A DNA stretch of 64,000 bases from Burkholderia pyrrocinia. Its GTDB lineage: Bacteria; Pseudomonadota; Gammaproteobacteria; Burkholderiales; Burkholderiaceae. The position numbers were made by a program, and so were the translations under genes. This document shows, piece by piece, positions 17,704-24,874 of the stretch. A model generated the notes under the pieces. That model did not search any database and was not told the DNA's origin. It was given only the letters and a program-made list of their open reading frames with translations. Location: positions 1,302,001-1,366,000 of the forward strand of contig NZ_CP094460.1 in the NCBI RefSeq assembly GCF_022809715.1, read 5' to 3'. Position 1 is the first letter of the stretch, and each line of letters starts with the position of its first letter.

Positions 17704-17765
17704 ATGCGTGCGCTTATCATGGGAACCCCGGGCGCCGCGGCGCCCTGCTGAAGAGACACGAATTC

Positions 17766-18428
17766 ATGCGCGTACTGCTCGTCGAGGACGATCCGCTGAT
17801 CGGCAGCGGGCTCGAACAGGGCCTCAAACAGGAAGGCTTCGCGGTCGACTGGGTGAAGGACGGCGACGCCGCGTCGCTCGCGCTGCGCTCGACCGGCTAC
17901 GGCCTGCTGCTGCTCGATCTCGGGCTGCCGAACCGCGACGGCCTGTCGGTGCTCGCCGCGCTGCGCCGCCGCGACGAAACCCTGCCCGCGATCATCATCA
18001 CCGCACGCGACGGCGTGCCGGACCGCATCGCCGGCCTCGACAGCGGCGCGGACGACTATCTCGTCAAGCCGTTCGCGCTCGACGAACTGCTCGCCCGCAT
18101 CCGCGCGGTCAACCGCCGCCATGCGGGCCGTGCGCAGACGACGCTCGCAATCGGCCCGCTGCGGCTCGATCCCGTCAAGCACCTCGTCTGGCTCGACGAC
18201 GAAGAAGTGTCGCTGTCGCCGAAGGAGTTCGTGCTGCTGCACGAGCTGATGCGCGAGCCGGGCGCGGTGATTTCGCGCGAGCAGTTCGAGGAGCGGCTGT
18301 ACAGCTGGGGCGAGGAAATCGAAAGCAACGCGGTGCAGGTGCATATCCACAACCTGCGCAAGAAGCTCGGCCACGACATGATCCGCACGGTGCGCGGCGT
18401 CGGCTACCGGATCGGCGACGGCGCATGA
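17766..18428 (+). CDS. qseB: OmpR-family response regulator, QseB/PmrA type
   Basis: The 220-residue protein has a receiver domain (about 1-115; EDD at 8-10, phospho-acceptor Asp in LLLLDLGLPNRDG, GADDYLVKPF with the conserved Lys) and a winged-helix DNA-binding domain (about 125-218; LSPKEFVLLHELM, SNAVQVHIHNLRKKLG, IRTVRGVGYRIG). It overlaps the sensor kinase start by ATGA, so the two are translationally coupled. The divergent ygiW neighbour supports the QseBC assignment over the closely related PmrAB. Confidence 0.85.
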   Translation: MRVLLVEDDPLIGSGLEQGLKQEGFAVDWVKDGDAASLALRSTGYGLLLLDLGLPNRDGLSVLAALRRRDETLPAIIITARDGVPDRIAGLDSGADDYLVKPFALDELLARIRAVNRRHAGRAQTTLAIGPLRLDPVKHLVWLDDEEVSLSPKEFVLLHELMREPGAVISREQFEERLYSWGEEIESNAVQVHIHNLRKKLGHDMIRTVRGVGYRIGDGA

Positions 18429-19801
18429 TGCGCGTGCAACGCGCGATCGAGCGCTGGCGCAGCGCGTCGCTGCGGCGGCGCCTGCTGATGTGGCTGCTGC
18501 CGGCCGCGTGCGTGATCGGCCTGGTCGCGAGCGCGGGCACCTACTGGGGCGCGCTGCGCGAACTCGACGACCTGCTCGACGACCAGATGCGCAGCATGTC
18601 GAAGCAGATCGTCGTCGGCCCGAACGGCGAGCTGTCGTTCAGCAACCGCGCCAACGGCAAGCACGGCTTCGAGGCCAGCGATCCCGATGCCGTGCTGCTG
18701 CAGGTCTGGCGCAACGGCACGCTCATGTATTCGACCGACCGCGATTCGAAGCTGCCGCCGCCCGCGCAGACGGGCATCGCGAGCATCGACGTCGGCGGTC
18801 AGCCGTGGCGCACCTATGTGACCGAGCGCGGCGGCACGACGATCCGGCTCGCGCAGGCGCGTCATGCGCGGTGGGAAGCGATCGCAGGCATCGCCGTGCA
18901 CCTGCTGTGGCCGGTGTTCTCGATGTTGCCGGTGCTGGCGATCGGCCTGTGGTTCGGCATCGGCGCGGGACTGCGGCCGCTGCGCACGATCGCATCCGGC
19001 CTTAAACGCAGGAATGCGAACAATCTCGAACCCGTCGATGTCGCATCGATGCCGAACGAGGTCCGGCCGCTCGCCGAAGCGATCAACGACCTGCTCGCGC
19101 GGCTCGACCGCTCGTTCACGCTGCAGCGGCACTTCATCGCCGATGCCGCGCACGAGTTGCGCACGCCGATCATGGGGCTGTCGATTCAGTCGCAATTGCT
19201 GCGGCGCGCGGCGACCGACGACGAGCGCGAGCGCATTCTCGCGCAGATCCATGCGGGTACGACGCGCCTCGGCCACCTCGCCGAACAGCTGCTGACGCTC
19301 GCGCGCCTCGAACCCGATGCGCAAGCGGCCACGTCCGCGTCAGCGCCCGTCGATCTCGCCGCGTTGTGCCGGTCGGTGGTCGCGGACCGCGCGCGCGTCG
19401 CCGACGCGCACCGGATCGATCTCGGCGCGATCGTCGCAACGCCCGTGATGGCCGCGGGCAATATCGACACGCTGCGCGTGCTGCTGAACAACCTCGTCGA
19501 CAACGCGATCCGCTATGCGGGCGACGGCGCGCGCGTCGATGTTTCCGCGCGCATCGACGGCACGACGCCCGTGCTCGAAGTCGCCGACGACGGCCCCGGG
19601 ATCCCGGAAGCCGAGCGCACCGACGTGTGGGAACGTTTCTATCGCGGCGAGGGTGCGCAGGCCGTCACGTCGTCGGGCAGCGGGCTCGGGCTGTCGATCG
19701 TCAAGCGGATCGCCGAACAGCATCGCGCGACGGTCGCACTCGGCACCACGCGCGGCGGGCGCGGGCTGACTGTCACGGTGCGCTTCCCTGCACCAGTCTG
19801 A
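18425..19801 (+). CDS. qseC: sensor histidine kinase, QseC/PmrB type
   Basis: The 458-residue membrane kinase has a first membrane segment at about residues 18-40, a periplasmic sensor of about 125 residues with LQVWRNGTLMYSTDRDS, a second segment near 160-185, a HAMP-like linker, the H-box FIADAAHELRTPIMGL, an N-box NNLVDNAIRYAG, a DDGPGIP G1 box and SGLGLSIVKRIAEQH. The arrangement VLLQVW...LMYSTD is characteristic of the QseC/PmrB-like sensor domain. Its start overlaps the stop of the regulator gene by four bases. Signal in Burkholderia is not known from sequence. Confidence 0.87.
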   Translation: MMRVQRAIERWRSASLRRRLLMWLLPAACVIGLVASAGTYWGALRELDDLLDDQMRSMSKQIVVGPNGELSFSNRANGKHGFEASDPDAVLLQVWRNGTLMYSTDRDSKLPPPAQTGIASIDVGGQPWRTYVTERGGTTIRLAQARHARWEAIAGIAVHLLWPVFSMLPVLAIGLWFGIGAGLRPLRTIASGLKRRNANNLEPVDVASMPNEVRPLAEAINDLLARLDRSFTLQRHFIADAAHELRTPIMGLSIQSQLLRRAATDDERERILAQIHAGTTRLGHLAEQLLTLARLEPDAQAATSASAPVDLAALCRSVVADRARVADAHRIDLGAIVATPVMAAGNIDTLRVLLNNLVDNAIRYAGDGARVDVSARIDGTTPVLEVADDGPGIPEAERTDVWERFYRGEGAQAVTSSGSGLGLSIVKRIAEQHRATVALGTTRGGRGLTVTVRFPAPV

Positions 19802-19820
19802 TGCGTGCGTGACAGGCGGC

Positions 19821-19905
19821 TTTTCCACAGATTATGTTGGCAAGCTTGTGGACAACCTTCCATTAACGGCACCAAGCCATTGATCGGAAAGGGATTATCA
19901 CGCGT
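19821..19905 (+). repeat. DnaA-box-armed repeat, copy 1 of 9
   Basis: TTTTCCACAG, then ATGTTGGCAAGC and TTGTGGACAACC. TTGG to TTGATC is 43 bases (19837 to 19880), as in every other copy; CCAA precedes TTGATC. It lies between qseC and the MarR gene. Its right arm reads TGTGGACA rather than TGTGGATA. Confidence 0.9.
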
Positions 19906-19945
19906 GCGCGGCAAATGCGCCATGCGGTTGCAAATACACGCAAAT

Positions 19946-19983
19946 TTGACAACCAGTTGTCTATTACGTAAAGTAGTTGTCAA
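19946..19983. promoter_or_regulatory. probable MarR operator overlapping a promoter
   Basis: TTGACAAC at 19946-19953 and GTTGTCAA at 19976-19983 are perfect inverted copies; a second half (GTTGTC, 19956-19961) makes a tight GACAAC-CA-GTTGTC palindrome with the left arm. TTGACA also works as a -35 element with TAAAGT 17 bases later as -10. The site is 20-57 bp upstream of the MarR start, suggesting autorepression. Confidence 0.6.
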
Positions 19984-20002
19984 TTCATCACGCGGATCGA
20001 AT

Positions 20003-20449
20003 ATGACGAAATCCGAAAAGTTGACCGCCGTCGCGCTATCCGTATTCCGCTTGAACGGTCTGCTGATCGAATGGGGCAACGCCTTTGCCGGGCCGCACGG
20101 CTTGACCAGTGCGCGCTGGCAAGTGCTCGGCGCGATCTCGATGGCGCCGGAAGCCCCGAACATCCCGCAGATCGCCGACGCGATGGGTATCACCCGGCAG
20201 GCCGTGCTGAAACAGATCAACGTGCTGGTCGACGAAGGGCTGGTCCGGTCGCTGCCGAACCCGGCGCACAAGCGCTCGCCGCTGTATGCGCTGACCCCTC
20301 GCGGCGACGCGGCCTATCAGGCCGTGGTCGGGCAATGGCAACAGCACGTTCGCGACATTGCCGGCGACTTCAGTTCAACTGACCTGGATGCGGCGATTCG
20401 CGTGCTGTCGGCGATGTCCGTCGCGCATGACCAGGATGGCCAAGCGTAA
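20003..20449 (+). CDS. MarR-family regulator
   Basis: The 148-residue protein shows the MarR winged-helix layout: LTSARWQVLGAISMAPEAPNIPQIADAMGITRQAVLKQINVL for helices 2-4 and KRSPLYALTPRGDAAY for the wing. It probably controls itself and the monooxygenase-fold gene 34 bp downstream on the same strand. The inverted-repeat operator just upstream supports autoregulation. The start at 20003 was chosen because the promoter/operator lies immediately before it; the frame runs upstream to 19805 without family character. Ligand unknown. Confidence 0.9.
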   Translation: MTKSEKLTAVALSVFRLNGLLIEWGNAFAGPHGLTSARWQVLGAISMAPEAPNIPQIADAMGITRQAVLKQINVLVDEGLVRSLPNPAHKRSPLYALTPRGDAAYQAVVGQWQQHVRDIAGDFSSTDLDAAIRVLSAMSVAHDQDGQA

Positions 20450-20483
20450 CCGCACGATTGCCGCACGCCCCTCAGGAGTTCCC

Positions 20484-20852
20484 ATGCCTCAGTTCAAGCC
20501 GATGGATCCGGCATTTCCGATCCAGCAACAGATCGCCATCGACGCGGAGCCCGTCGTCCTCGTCAACGTGTTCACGCTGGATCCCGCGGACGAAGCGGAC
20601 TTTCTGGCCGTGTGGAAGGACGACGCCGAATTCATGAAGCGGCAGCCGGGATTCATCTCGACCCAGCTTCATCGCGCGCTCGGCGACAGTCCGACTTACC
20701 TGAACTACGCGATCTGGGAATCGACGCACGCGTTTCGTGCGGCCTTCACGCATCCCGAGTTCGTCGCCAAGCTCTCGGCCTATCCGTCGTCCGCCGTCGC
20801 CAGCCCGCACCTGTTCCAGAAAGTCGGCGTGGCCGGTATTTGCACTGCGTGA
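20484..20852 (+). CDS. antibiotic biosynthesis monooxygenase (ABM) fold protein
   Basis: The 122-residue protein has a single ABM ferredoxin-like domain: VVLVNVFTLDPADEADFLAVWKDDAEFMKRQPGFISTQLHR and YLNYAIWESTHAFRAAF. Members include cofactor-free quinol monooxygenases, heme-degrading enzymes and small signalling proteins, so the reaction is not clear. It is preceded by CAGGAGTTCCC and follows the MarR gene closely, implying control by that regulator. Confidence 0.87.
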   Translation: MPQFKPMDPAFPIQQQIAIDAEPVVLVNVFTLDPADEADFLAVWKDDAEFMKRQPGFISTQLHRALGDSPTYLNYAIWESTHAFRAAFTHPEFVAKLSAYPSSAVASPHLFQKVGVAGICTA

Positions 20853-20920
20853 GTTCCCGCGCGAATCGAGGCAACACGTGGCATAGGTTGGTGTCGTGCC
20901 CGCCGATCGCGAACGCGCAG

Positions 20921-21005
20921 TTCTCCACAGAAAATGTTGGCAAGCTTGTGGATATCCTGCGCACCGCAGCGCTAAACCCTTGATCCGATGGACTTTGGCA
21001 CGCGT
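20921..21005 (+). repeat. DnaA-box-armed repeat, copy 2 of 9
   Basis: TTCTCCACAG, AATGTTGGCAAGC, TTGTGGATATCCTG, then CTAAACCCTTGATC; TTGG at 20937 to TTGATC at 20980 is 43 bases. It sits 68 bp past the ABM gene stop. Confidence 0.92.
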
Positions 21006-21123
21006 GATGCAGACGAGGCGCGTGCAATGACCTTCACGCGCATCGCATCGCCGCACTTCGCATCACGACGCCACGGCGATGCACGTCGCGGTCGCCACAC
21101 GCGTGCCGGCCATGCGCCGCGCC

Positions 21124-21205
21124 ACTTACCCACAGATTTTGTTGGCAAGCTTGTGGATATCTTGCGCACGCGCGCGCTAACCCGTTGATCCGCCTCAGGT
21201 TCATG
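21124..21205 (+). repeat. DnaA-box-armed repeat, copy 3 of 9
   Basis: TTACCCACAG, TTTTGTTGGCAAGC, TTGTGGATATCTTG, then CTAACCCGTTGATC. The 43-base spacing (21142 to 21185) is kept. The left arm TTACCCACA differs by one base from a DnaA-box-like TTATCCACA. Confidence 0.92.
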
Positions 21206-21424
21206 CGCCGCGTCAGCGTTTCGGCAACATGCGGCGCGAGCATGCGCGAATACGGAATGATCCGGCGCGACGGCGGCGCGCCGCCCGCGCCTTGACGCTC
21301 GCGCCCGCCGCGCGTCACTATCACGCGAGCCGCACGCGGCCGCGCATCGCCGGCTTCGCGCGTCGGCGCAACGTGCCGGCCGTTCCGCCGGCGCACACCA
21401 CGACACATCACTCCGAGGAAGGCC

Positions 21425-21625
21425 ATGGAACACTTCACCGCGTGGCAGTTGCTCGTCTCGCTCGTGCTCGTCGCTGTCGTCGTCTATCCGTATGTCCGCA
21501 TCGTCCGGCGCACCGGGCATTCGGGCTGGTGGATCCTGGCGATGTTCGTCCCGGTCCTGAACTTCATCATGTTGTGGGTGTTCGCGTTCGCGCGCTGGCC
21601 CGCCGTCGACGATCGGCAAGGCTGA
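21425..21625 (+). CDS. small two-helix membrane protein
   Basis: The 66-residue product has two hydrophobic helices: LLVSLVLVAVVVYPYVRI and SGWWILAMFVPVLNFIMLWVFAF, separated by a basic VRRTGHSG turn. The pattern resembles other small bacterial inner-membrane proteins with GWW/PVLNFIMLW. The start has CGAGGAAGGCC upstream. No function is recognised. Repeats lie on both sides of it. Confidence 0.75.
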   Translation: MEHFTAWQLLVSLVLVAVVVYPYVRIVRRTGHSGWWILAMFVPVLNFIMLWVFAFARWPAVDDRQG

Positions 21626-21650
21626 ACGCCGCGACGGCGGACGCTCGGGC

Positions 21651-21735
21651 TTGTCCACAGATTTTGTTGGCAAGCATGTGGATAGCCTGCGCATACCGCG
21701 ACCAAGCGCTTGATCCGTAAGACTTTGTCCGCGCC
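21651..21735 (+). repeat. DnaA-box-armed repeat, copy 4 of 9
   Basis: TTGTCCACAG, TTTTGTTGGCAAGC, ATGTGGATAGCCTG, then CCAAGCGCTTGATC; spacing 43 bases (21667 to 21710). Followed by GTAAGACTTTGTCCGCG, shared with copy 5. Confidence 0.93.
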
Positions 21736-21822
21736 GCTTCGAATGCGGCACGCGGCCGGCAAATCGCCGCTCGCGCATCGCCTCGACGCGTGACGGGCAG
21801 CCTGCCGCGCCGGCGTACCCGC

Positions 21823-21907
21823 TTGTCCACAGATTTTGTTGGCAAGCGTGTGGATAGCCTGCGCATACCACGGCCAACCGCTTGATCCGTAAGACTTTGT
21901 CCGCGCC
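21823..21907 (+). repeat. DnaA-box-armed repeat, copy 5 of 9
   Basis: TTGTCCACAG, TTTTGTTGGCAAGC, GTGTGGATAGCCTG, then CCAACCGCTTGATC; spacing 43 bases (21839 to 21882). Its 3' flank matches copy 4, a sign that the two arose from one local duplication or that the unit extends further 3'. Confidence 0.93.
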
Positions 21908-21946
21908 GCTTCAAACGCGTCACGACGAACGCGACCGCCCGCGAGC

Positions 21947-22031
21947 TTGTCCACAATTTTTGTTGGCAAGCATGTGGATATCCTGAGCATGCGCGAGCTA
22001 AGTCGTTGATCGCACAACGTTTGGTCGCACG
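21947..22031 (+). repeat. DnaA-box-armed repeat, copy 6 of 9
   Basis: TTGTCCACAA, TTTTGTTGGCAAGC, ATGTGGATATCCTG, then CTAAGTCGTTGATC; spacing 43 bases (21963 to 22006). It ends about 60 bp past the penB stop, so it lies downstream of penB on that gene's strand. Confidence 0.92.
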
Positions 22032-22090
22032 GGTCACGACTGCGGCACGGCCTGCAAGCGCATCCCGTCGCGCACGCCGCACCGCCCTGC

Positions 22091-23011
22091 TCAACCGAAT
22101 GCCGCAACCACGACGCGCGCGACGTCGGCGATCACATCGTCCTTCGCCCGCGCATCGGCACGCGCCTGCGTGTAGTACACGGCCAGCACGATCGGCGCAC
22201 GCGACGGCGCCCACACGACGCCCGCATCATTCGTCGTCCCGTAGTCGCCGGTGCCCGTCTTGTCGCCGACCGTCCACCCGGCCGGCACGCCCGCGCGGAT
22301 CCGCTTGTCGCCGACCTTGTTGCCGCGCAGCCACGTGACGAGCTGCGCACGCTGCGCGGCCGGCAGCGCATCGCCGAGCGTCAGCACGCGCATGCTCGCG
22401 GCCATCGCGGCCGGCGTCGTCGTGTCGCGCAGGTCGCCCGGCAGTGCGGTATTCAGTTCGGTCTCCCATCGATCGAGCCGGAACGTGTCGTCGCCGATCG
22501 AGCGAGCATATGCAGTCACCGCCGACGGGCCGCCGATCAGCTTCATCAACAGGTTCGCGGCCGAGTTGTCGCTGTACTGGATCGTGGCCTCGCACAGTTC
22601 GGCAACCGTCATGCCCGCGCCGACATGCTTCTCCGTCACCGGCGAATAGTTGACGAGATCGGCCTTTCCGTACGTCACGCGTTGTTGCAGCAATCCCGGA
22701 CGCGCAACGCTCTGCGCAAGCACCGCCGCACTCAGCATCGCCTTGAACGTGCTGCAGAACGGGAAGCGTTCGGCGGCGCGATGCGCCACGCGCCGGCCGC
22801 TCGCGGTGTCGATCGCGCACACGCCGAGACGGCCGCCCGCGTCGCGTTCGAGATGGGCAAGCGCCGCCGCGGCGGCAGCGGCTGCGACGTCCGGCGTCGC
22901 AGCCTCGTTCGGCGCAGCGGCCTGCGACGACGCGCACGCCGCGACGGTCAGGGCGAGCGGCGCCGTCGCGGCGGCCAGCAACAGGGTTCGACGTTTCGAT
23001 GAGTAGGTCAT
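22091..23011 (-). CDS. penB: class A beta-lactamase, PenB/PenA family
   Basis: The 306-residue serine beta-lactamase hydrolyses penicillins and, in this family, some cephalosporins. Motifs: STFK at residues 87-90 (nucleophile Ser87, Lys90), YSDN (SDN at 147-149), RWETELN with the general-base Glu183, and KTG at 251-253. The N-terminus [21 protein letters not shown] has twin arginines and a lipobox ending at Cys26; Tat-exported lipoprotein status is known for Burkholderia PenA and is inferred here. The start at 23011 fits this signal. It is divergent from penR, the expected LysR activator. Confidence 0.94.
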   Translation of the reverse strand: MTYSSKRRTLLLAAATAPLALTVAACASSQAAAPNEAATPDVAAAAAAAALAHLERDAGGRLGVCAIDTASGRRVAHRAAERFPFCSTFKAMLSAAVLAQSVARPGLLQQRVTYGKADLVNYSPVTEKHVGAGMTVAELCEATIQYSDNSAANLLMKLIGGPSAVTAYARSIGDDTFRLDRWETELNTALPGDLRDTTTPAAMAASMRVLTLGDALPAAQRAQLVTWLRGNKVGDKRIRAGVPAGWTVGDKTGTGDYGTTNDAGVVWAPSRAPIVLAVYYTQARADARAKDDVIADVARVVVAAFG

Positions 23012-23139
23012 GTCGGTTGTCTCGTGATGGAATGGACGCGAAATGGTGTTGAAAACGGCCGGCCGCCGAGACAGCACTATCGGGACTTTACGGTTGCCTG
23101 ACAAGCAACGATAATTGAGCGCTGACAAAAGAAAATCTT
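23012..23139. promoter_or_regulatory. penB-penR divergent promoter region with LysR-type half-sites
   Basis: The 128 bp between the two starts must hold both promoters. GTTGC at 23093-23097 and GCAAC at 23105-23109 form an inverted repeat separated by 7 bases, a possible LysR-type recognition element near penR. The binding site is inferred. Confidence 0.5.
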
Positions 23140-24030
23140 ATGACTAAGCTCCGCCCTCATCTTCCGCTCAATGCGCTGCGCGCGTTCGAATCGTCCGCGC
23201 GCCACCTGAACTTCACGCGCGCCGGCCTCGAGCTGAGCGTGACCCAGGCCGCGGTCAGCCAGCAGGTGCGTTCGCTCGAGGAACGGCTCGGCTGCACGCT
23301 GTTCACGCGGCTGCCGCGCGGCCTCGGGCTCACCGACGAGGGGCGCGCTCTACTGCCCGTGCTGAGCGATGCGTTCAGCCGCATCGAGACGGTGCTCAAG
23401 CAGTTCGACGGCGGGCGTTTCCACGAGGTGCTGACGCTCGGTGTCGTCGGCACCTTTGCCATAGGCTGGCTAATGCCACGGCTGAAGCAGTTCGGCGATA
23501 CGCACCCGTTCGTCGAGCTGCGGCTGCGGACCAACAACAACGTCGTCGACCTCGCCGCCGAGGGCCTCGACTTCGCGATCCGTTTCGGTGAAGGCAACTG
23601 GCCGGCGACGCGCAACGAGCGCCTGCTCGATGCGCCGCTCACCGCGCTGTGCGCGCCGGAAATCGCGCGGCGCCTCGCGCAGCCGGCCGATCTCGCGAAT
23701 GAAACGCTGCTGCGCTCGTACCGCACCGACGAATGGCTCGGCTGGTTCGACGCCGCGCAGCTCGAACCGTGGGCGGTCAACGGGCCGGTGTTCGATTCGT
23801 CGCGGCTGATGGTCGAGGCCGCGATGCAGGGCGCGGGCGTCGCGCTCGCGCCGGCCTGCATGTTCGCGCGCGAACTGCAGCTCGGCCTGCTCGCGCGACC
23901 GCTCGACATCGACGTGCGCGCGGGCGGCTACTGGCTCACGTCGCTGAAGTCGAAACCGCTCACGCCCGCGATGACGCTCTTTCGCGACTGGATCGCGGCC
24001 GAAGCGGCCGACACGGCACCGGCCGCGTAA
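23140..24030 (+). CDS. penR: LysR-type beta-lactamase regulator (AmpR/PenR)
   Basis: The 296-residue LysR protein has its winged HTH at about residues 8-67 (LNALRAFESSARHLNFTRAGLELSVTQAAVSQQVRSLEERLG) and a ligand domain with VGTFAIGWLMPRL, LRTNNNVVDLAAEGLDFAIRFGEGNWP and SSRLMVEAAMQGAGVALAP, which closely follow the AmpR group. AmpR proteins sense muropeptides and switch between repressing and activating the divergent beta-lactamase gene. The genomic arrangement with penB matches that role. Confidence 0.93.
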   Translation: MTKLRPHLPLNALRAFESSARHLNFTRAGLELSVTQAAVSQQVRSLEERLGCTLFTRLPRGLGLTDEGRALLPVLSDAFSRIETVLKQFDGGRFHEVLTLGVVGTFAIGWLMPRLKQFGDTHPFVELRLRTNNNVVDLAAEGLDFAIRFGEGNWPATRNERLLDAPLTALCAPEIARRLAQPADLANETLLRSYRTDEWLGWFDAAQLEPWAVNGPVFDSSRLMVEAAMQGAGVALAPACMFARELQLGLLARPLDIDVRAGGYWLTSLKSKPLTPAMTLFRDWIAAEAADTAPAA

Positions 24031-24041
24031 CGCGGCCGCGC

Positions 24042-24125
24042 TTGTCCACAGAAAGTGTTGGCAAGGATGTGGATATCCTGGGTACCCGGGACCTAAGCCC
24101 TTGATCGCGCACGAATTACCGTGCC
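24042..24125 (+). repeat. DnaA-box-armed repeat, copy 7 of 9
   Basis: TTGTCCACAG, AAGTGTTGGCAAGG, ATGTGGATATCCTG, then CTAAGCCCTTGATC; spacing 43 bases (24058 to 24101). It begins 12 bp after the penR stop, so it could be in the penR transcript. Confidence 0.92.
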
Positions 24126-24218
24126 TACGCAGACATCGGGCAGCCCATGCGCGCGGGCCTCGCAGGCCGATCGCGTTCAGGCCGGATCCTCAACCAGTGC
24201 GACGCAATCGATCGCGAG

Positions 24219-24303
24219 TTGTCCACAGATTTTGTTGGCAAGCCTGTGGATATCCGCCAGACCAGATGCGTAACATATTGATACACAAGGGGATTCGATT
24301 TAC
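24219..24303 (+). repeat. DnaA-box-armed repeat, copy 8 of 9
   Basis: TTGTCCACAG, TTTTGTTGGCAAGC, CTGTGGATATCCGC, then GTAACATATTGATA; spacing 43 bases (24235 to 24278). This copy is the most diverged in the 3' part (TTGATA instead of TTGATC). Confidence 0.88.
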
Positions 24304-24381
24304 GGACCTTGACGGGTCAAGGATGCGGCAGCGCAAGGTCATTCGAACCGCACGCCGGGCGCGTGCCGTGCCCTCGGCCGG

Positions 24382-24465
24382 TTCTCCACAGATTGTGTTG
24401 GCAAGCTTGTGGATATCCTGCGCATCGGCCGCCTAACTCATTGAGCGCAAGGGAATTTGTGCTTC
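24382..24465 (+). repeat. DnaA-box-armed repeat, copy 9 of 9
   Basis: TTCTCCACAG, TTGTGTTGGCAAGC, TTGTGGATATCCTG, then CTAACTCATTGAGC; spacing 43 bases (24398 to 24441). It ends about 60 bp before the stop of the leftward small acidic protein gene. Confidence 0.9.
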
Positions 24466-24526
24466 GTCTGCAGAATCGGGCAGCGCCGGCGCCGCCCGTG
24501 CGGCGGGCGCCGGCGCAATCCGCGCG

Positions 24527-24778
24527 TCAATGCCGGTCGAGCCCGCCGCGCAATTCGCTCGCCTTGTCGCGCAGCGCCTCGTAACCCGAACGCGCATGCT
24601 CGGGCAGGTCGGGATCGCCGATCAGTGCGCCGAGCGTTTCGATCAGGCTGAACAGGATGCCCTTCGCCGCGCCGACCGCGATGCTCTGCGATTCGATCGA
24701 CTTGTGCAGGTGGTCGACCGCCGCCTCCAGATTCTCGAGCTTCTGTTCACCGTCGTCGGGCCGGTTGTCGGTCGTCAT
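24527..24778 (-). CDS. small acidic hypothetical protein
   Basis: An 83-residue soluble protein, predicted helical, with an acidic N-terminus (MTTDNRPDDGEQKLENLEAA) and two helix-forming stretches (VDHLHKSIESQSIAVGAAKGILFSLIETLGALIG, HARSGYEALRDKASEL). No family is recognised. The strong Shine-Dalgarno GGCGGAGGTAAACG directly upstream of 24778 supports it as a real gene. It follows the debranching enzyme gene on the same strand, but across a 96 bp gap on the far side. Confidence 0.75.
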   Translation of the reverse strand: MTTDNRPDDGEQKLENLEAAVDHLHKSIESQSIAVGAAKGILFSLIETLGALIGDPDLPEHARSGYEALRDKASELRGGLDRH

Positions 24779-24874
24779 CGTTTACCTCCGCCATCGTTCA
24801 AGGGTCATGTCACGATTCTATGCCGCTGCGTGCAAACGTGGCGCGACATCGCGCAACGTTTGCACGTCGCCGCA

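Larger units (their letters stand above)
20853..21424. other. intergenic stretch holding two repeat copies, no supported gene
   Basis: Apart from repeat copies 2 and 3, these 572 bp carry only frames in which the repeat is translated (for example minus-strand GYPQACQ-type peptides recurring at each copy). No RNA gene or gene start other than the approach to 21425 is seen. Confidence 0.6.
21626..22090. other. intergenic stretch holding three repeat copies, no supported gene
   Basis: Copies 4, 5 and 6 occupy most of these 465 bp, spaced 172 and 124 bp apart. Copies 4 and 5 also share an additional 3' segment (AAGACTTTGTCCGCGCCGCT). Nothing else is supported. Confidence 0.6.
24031..24526. other. 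intergenic stretch holding three repeat copies, no supported gene
   Basis: Copies 7, 8 and 9 lie within these 496 bp after penR, spaced 177 and 163 bp apart. The sequence between them is not conserved. No gene is supported. Confidence 0.6.

Noticed and set aside
20972..22214. Minus-strand frames containing recurrent CLPTKSVDK or QACQQNLW peptides
   Set aside because: The recurring peptide is just the intergenic repeat read in different frames; no ribosome sites or family matches.
19821..24465. CRISPR array
   Set aside because: The repeats have irregular, long and gene-containing intervals (from about 120 to over 2000 bp), no uniform spacers and no cas genes.
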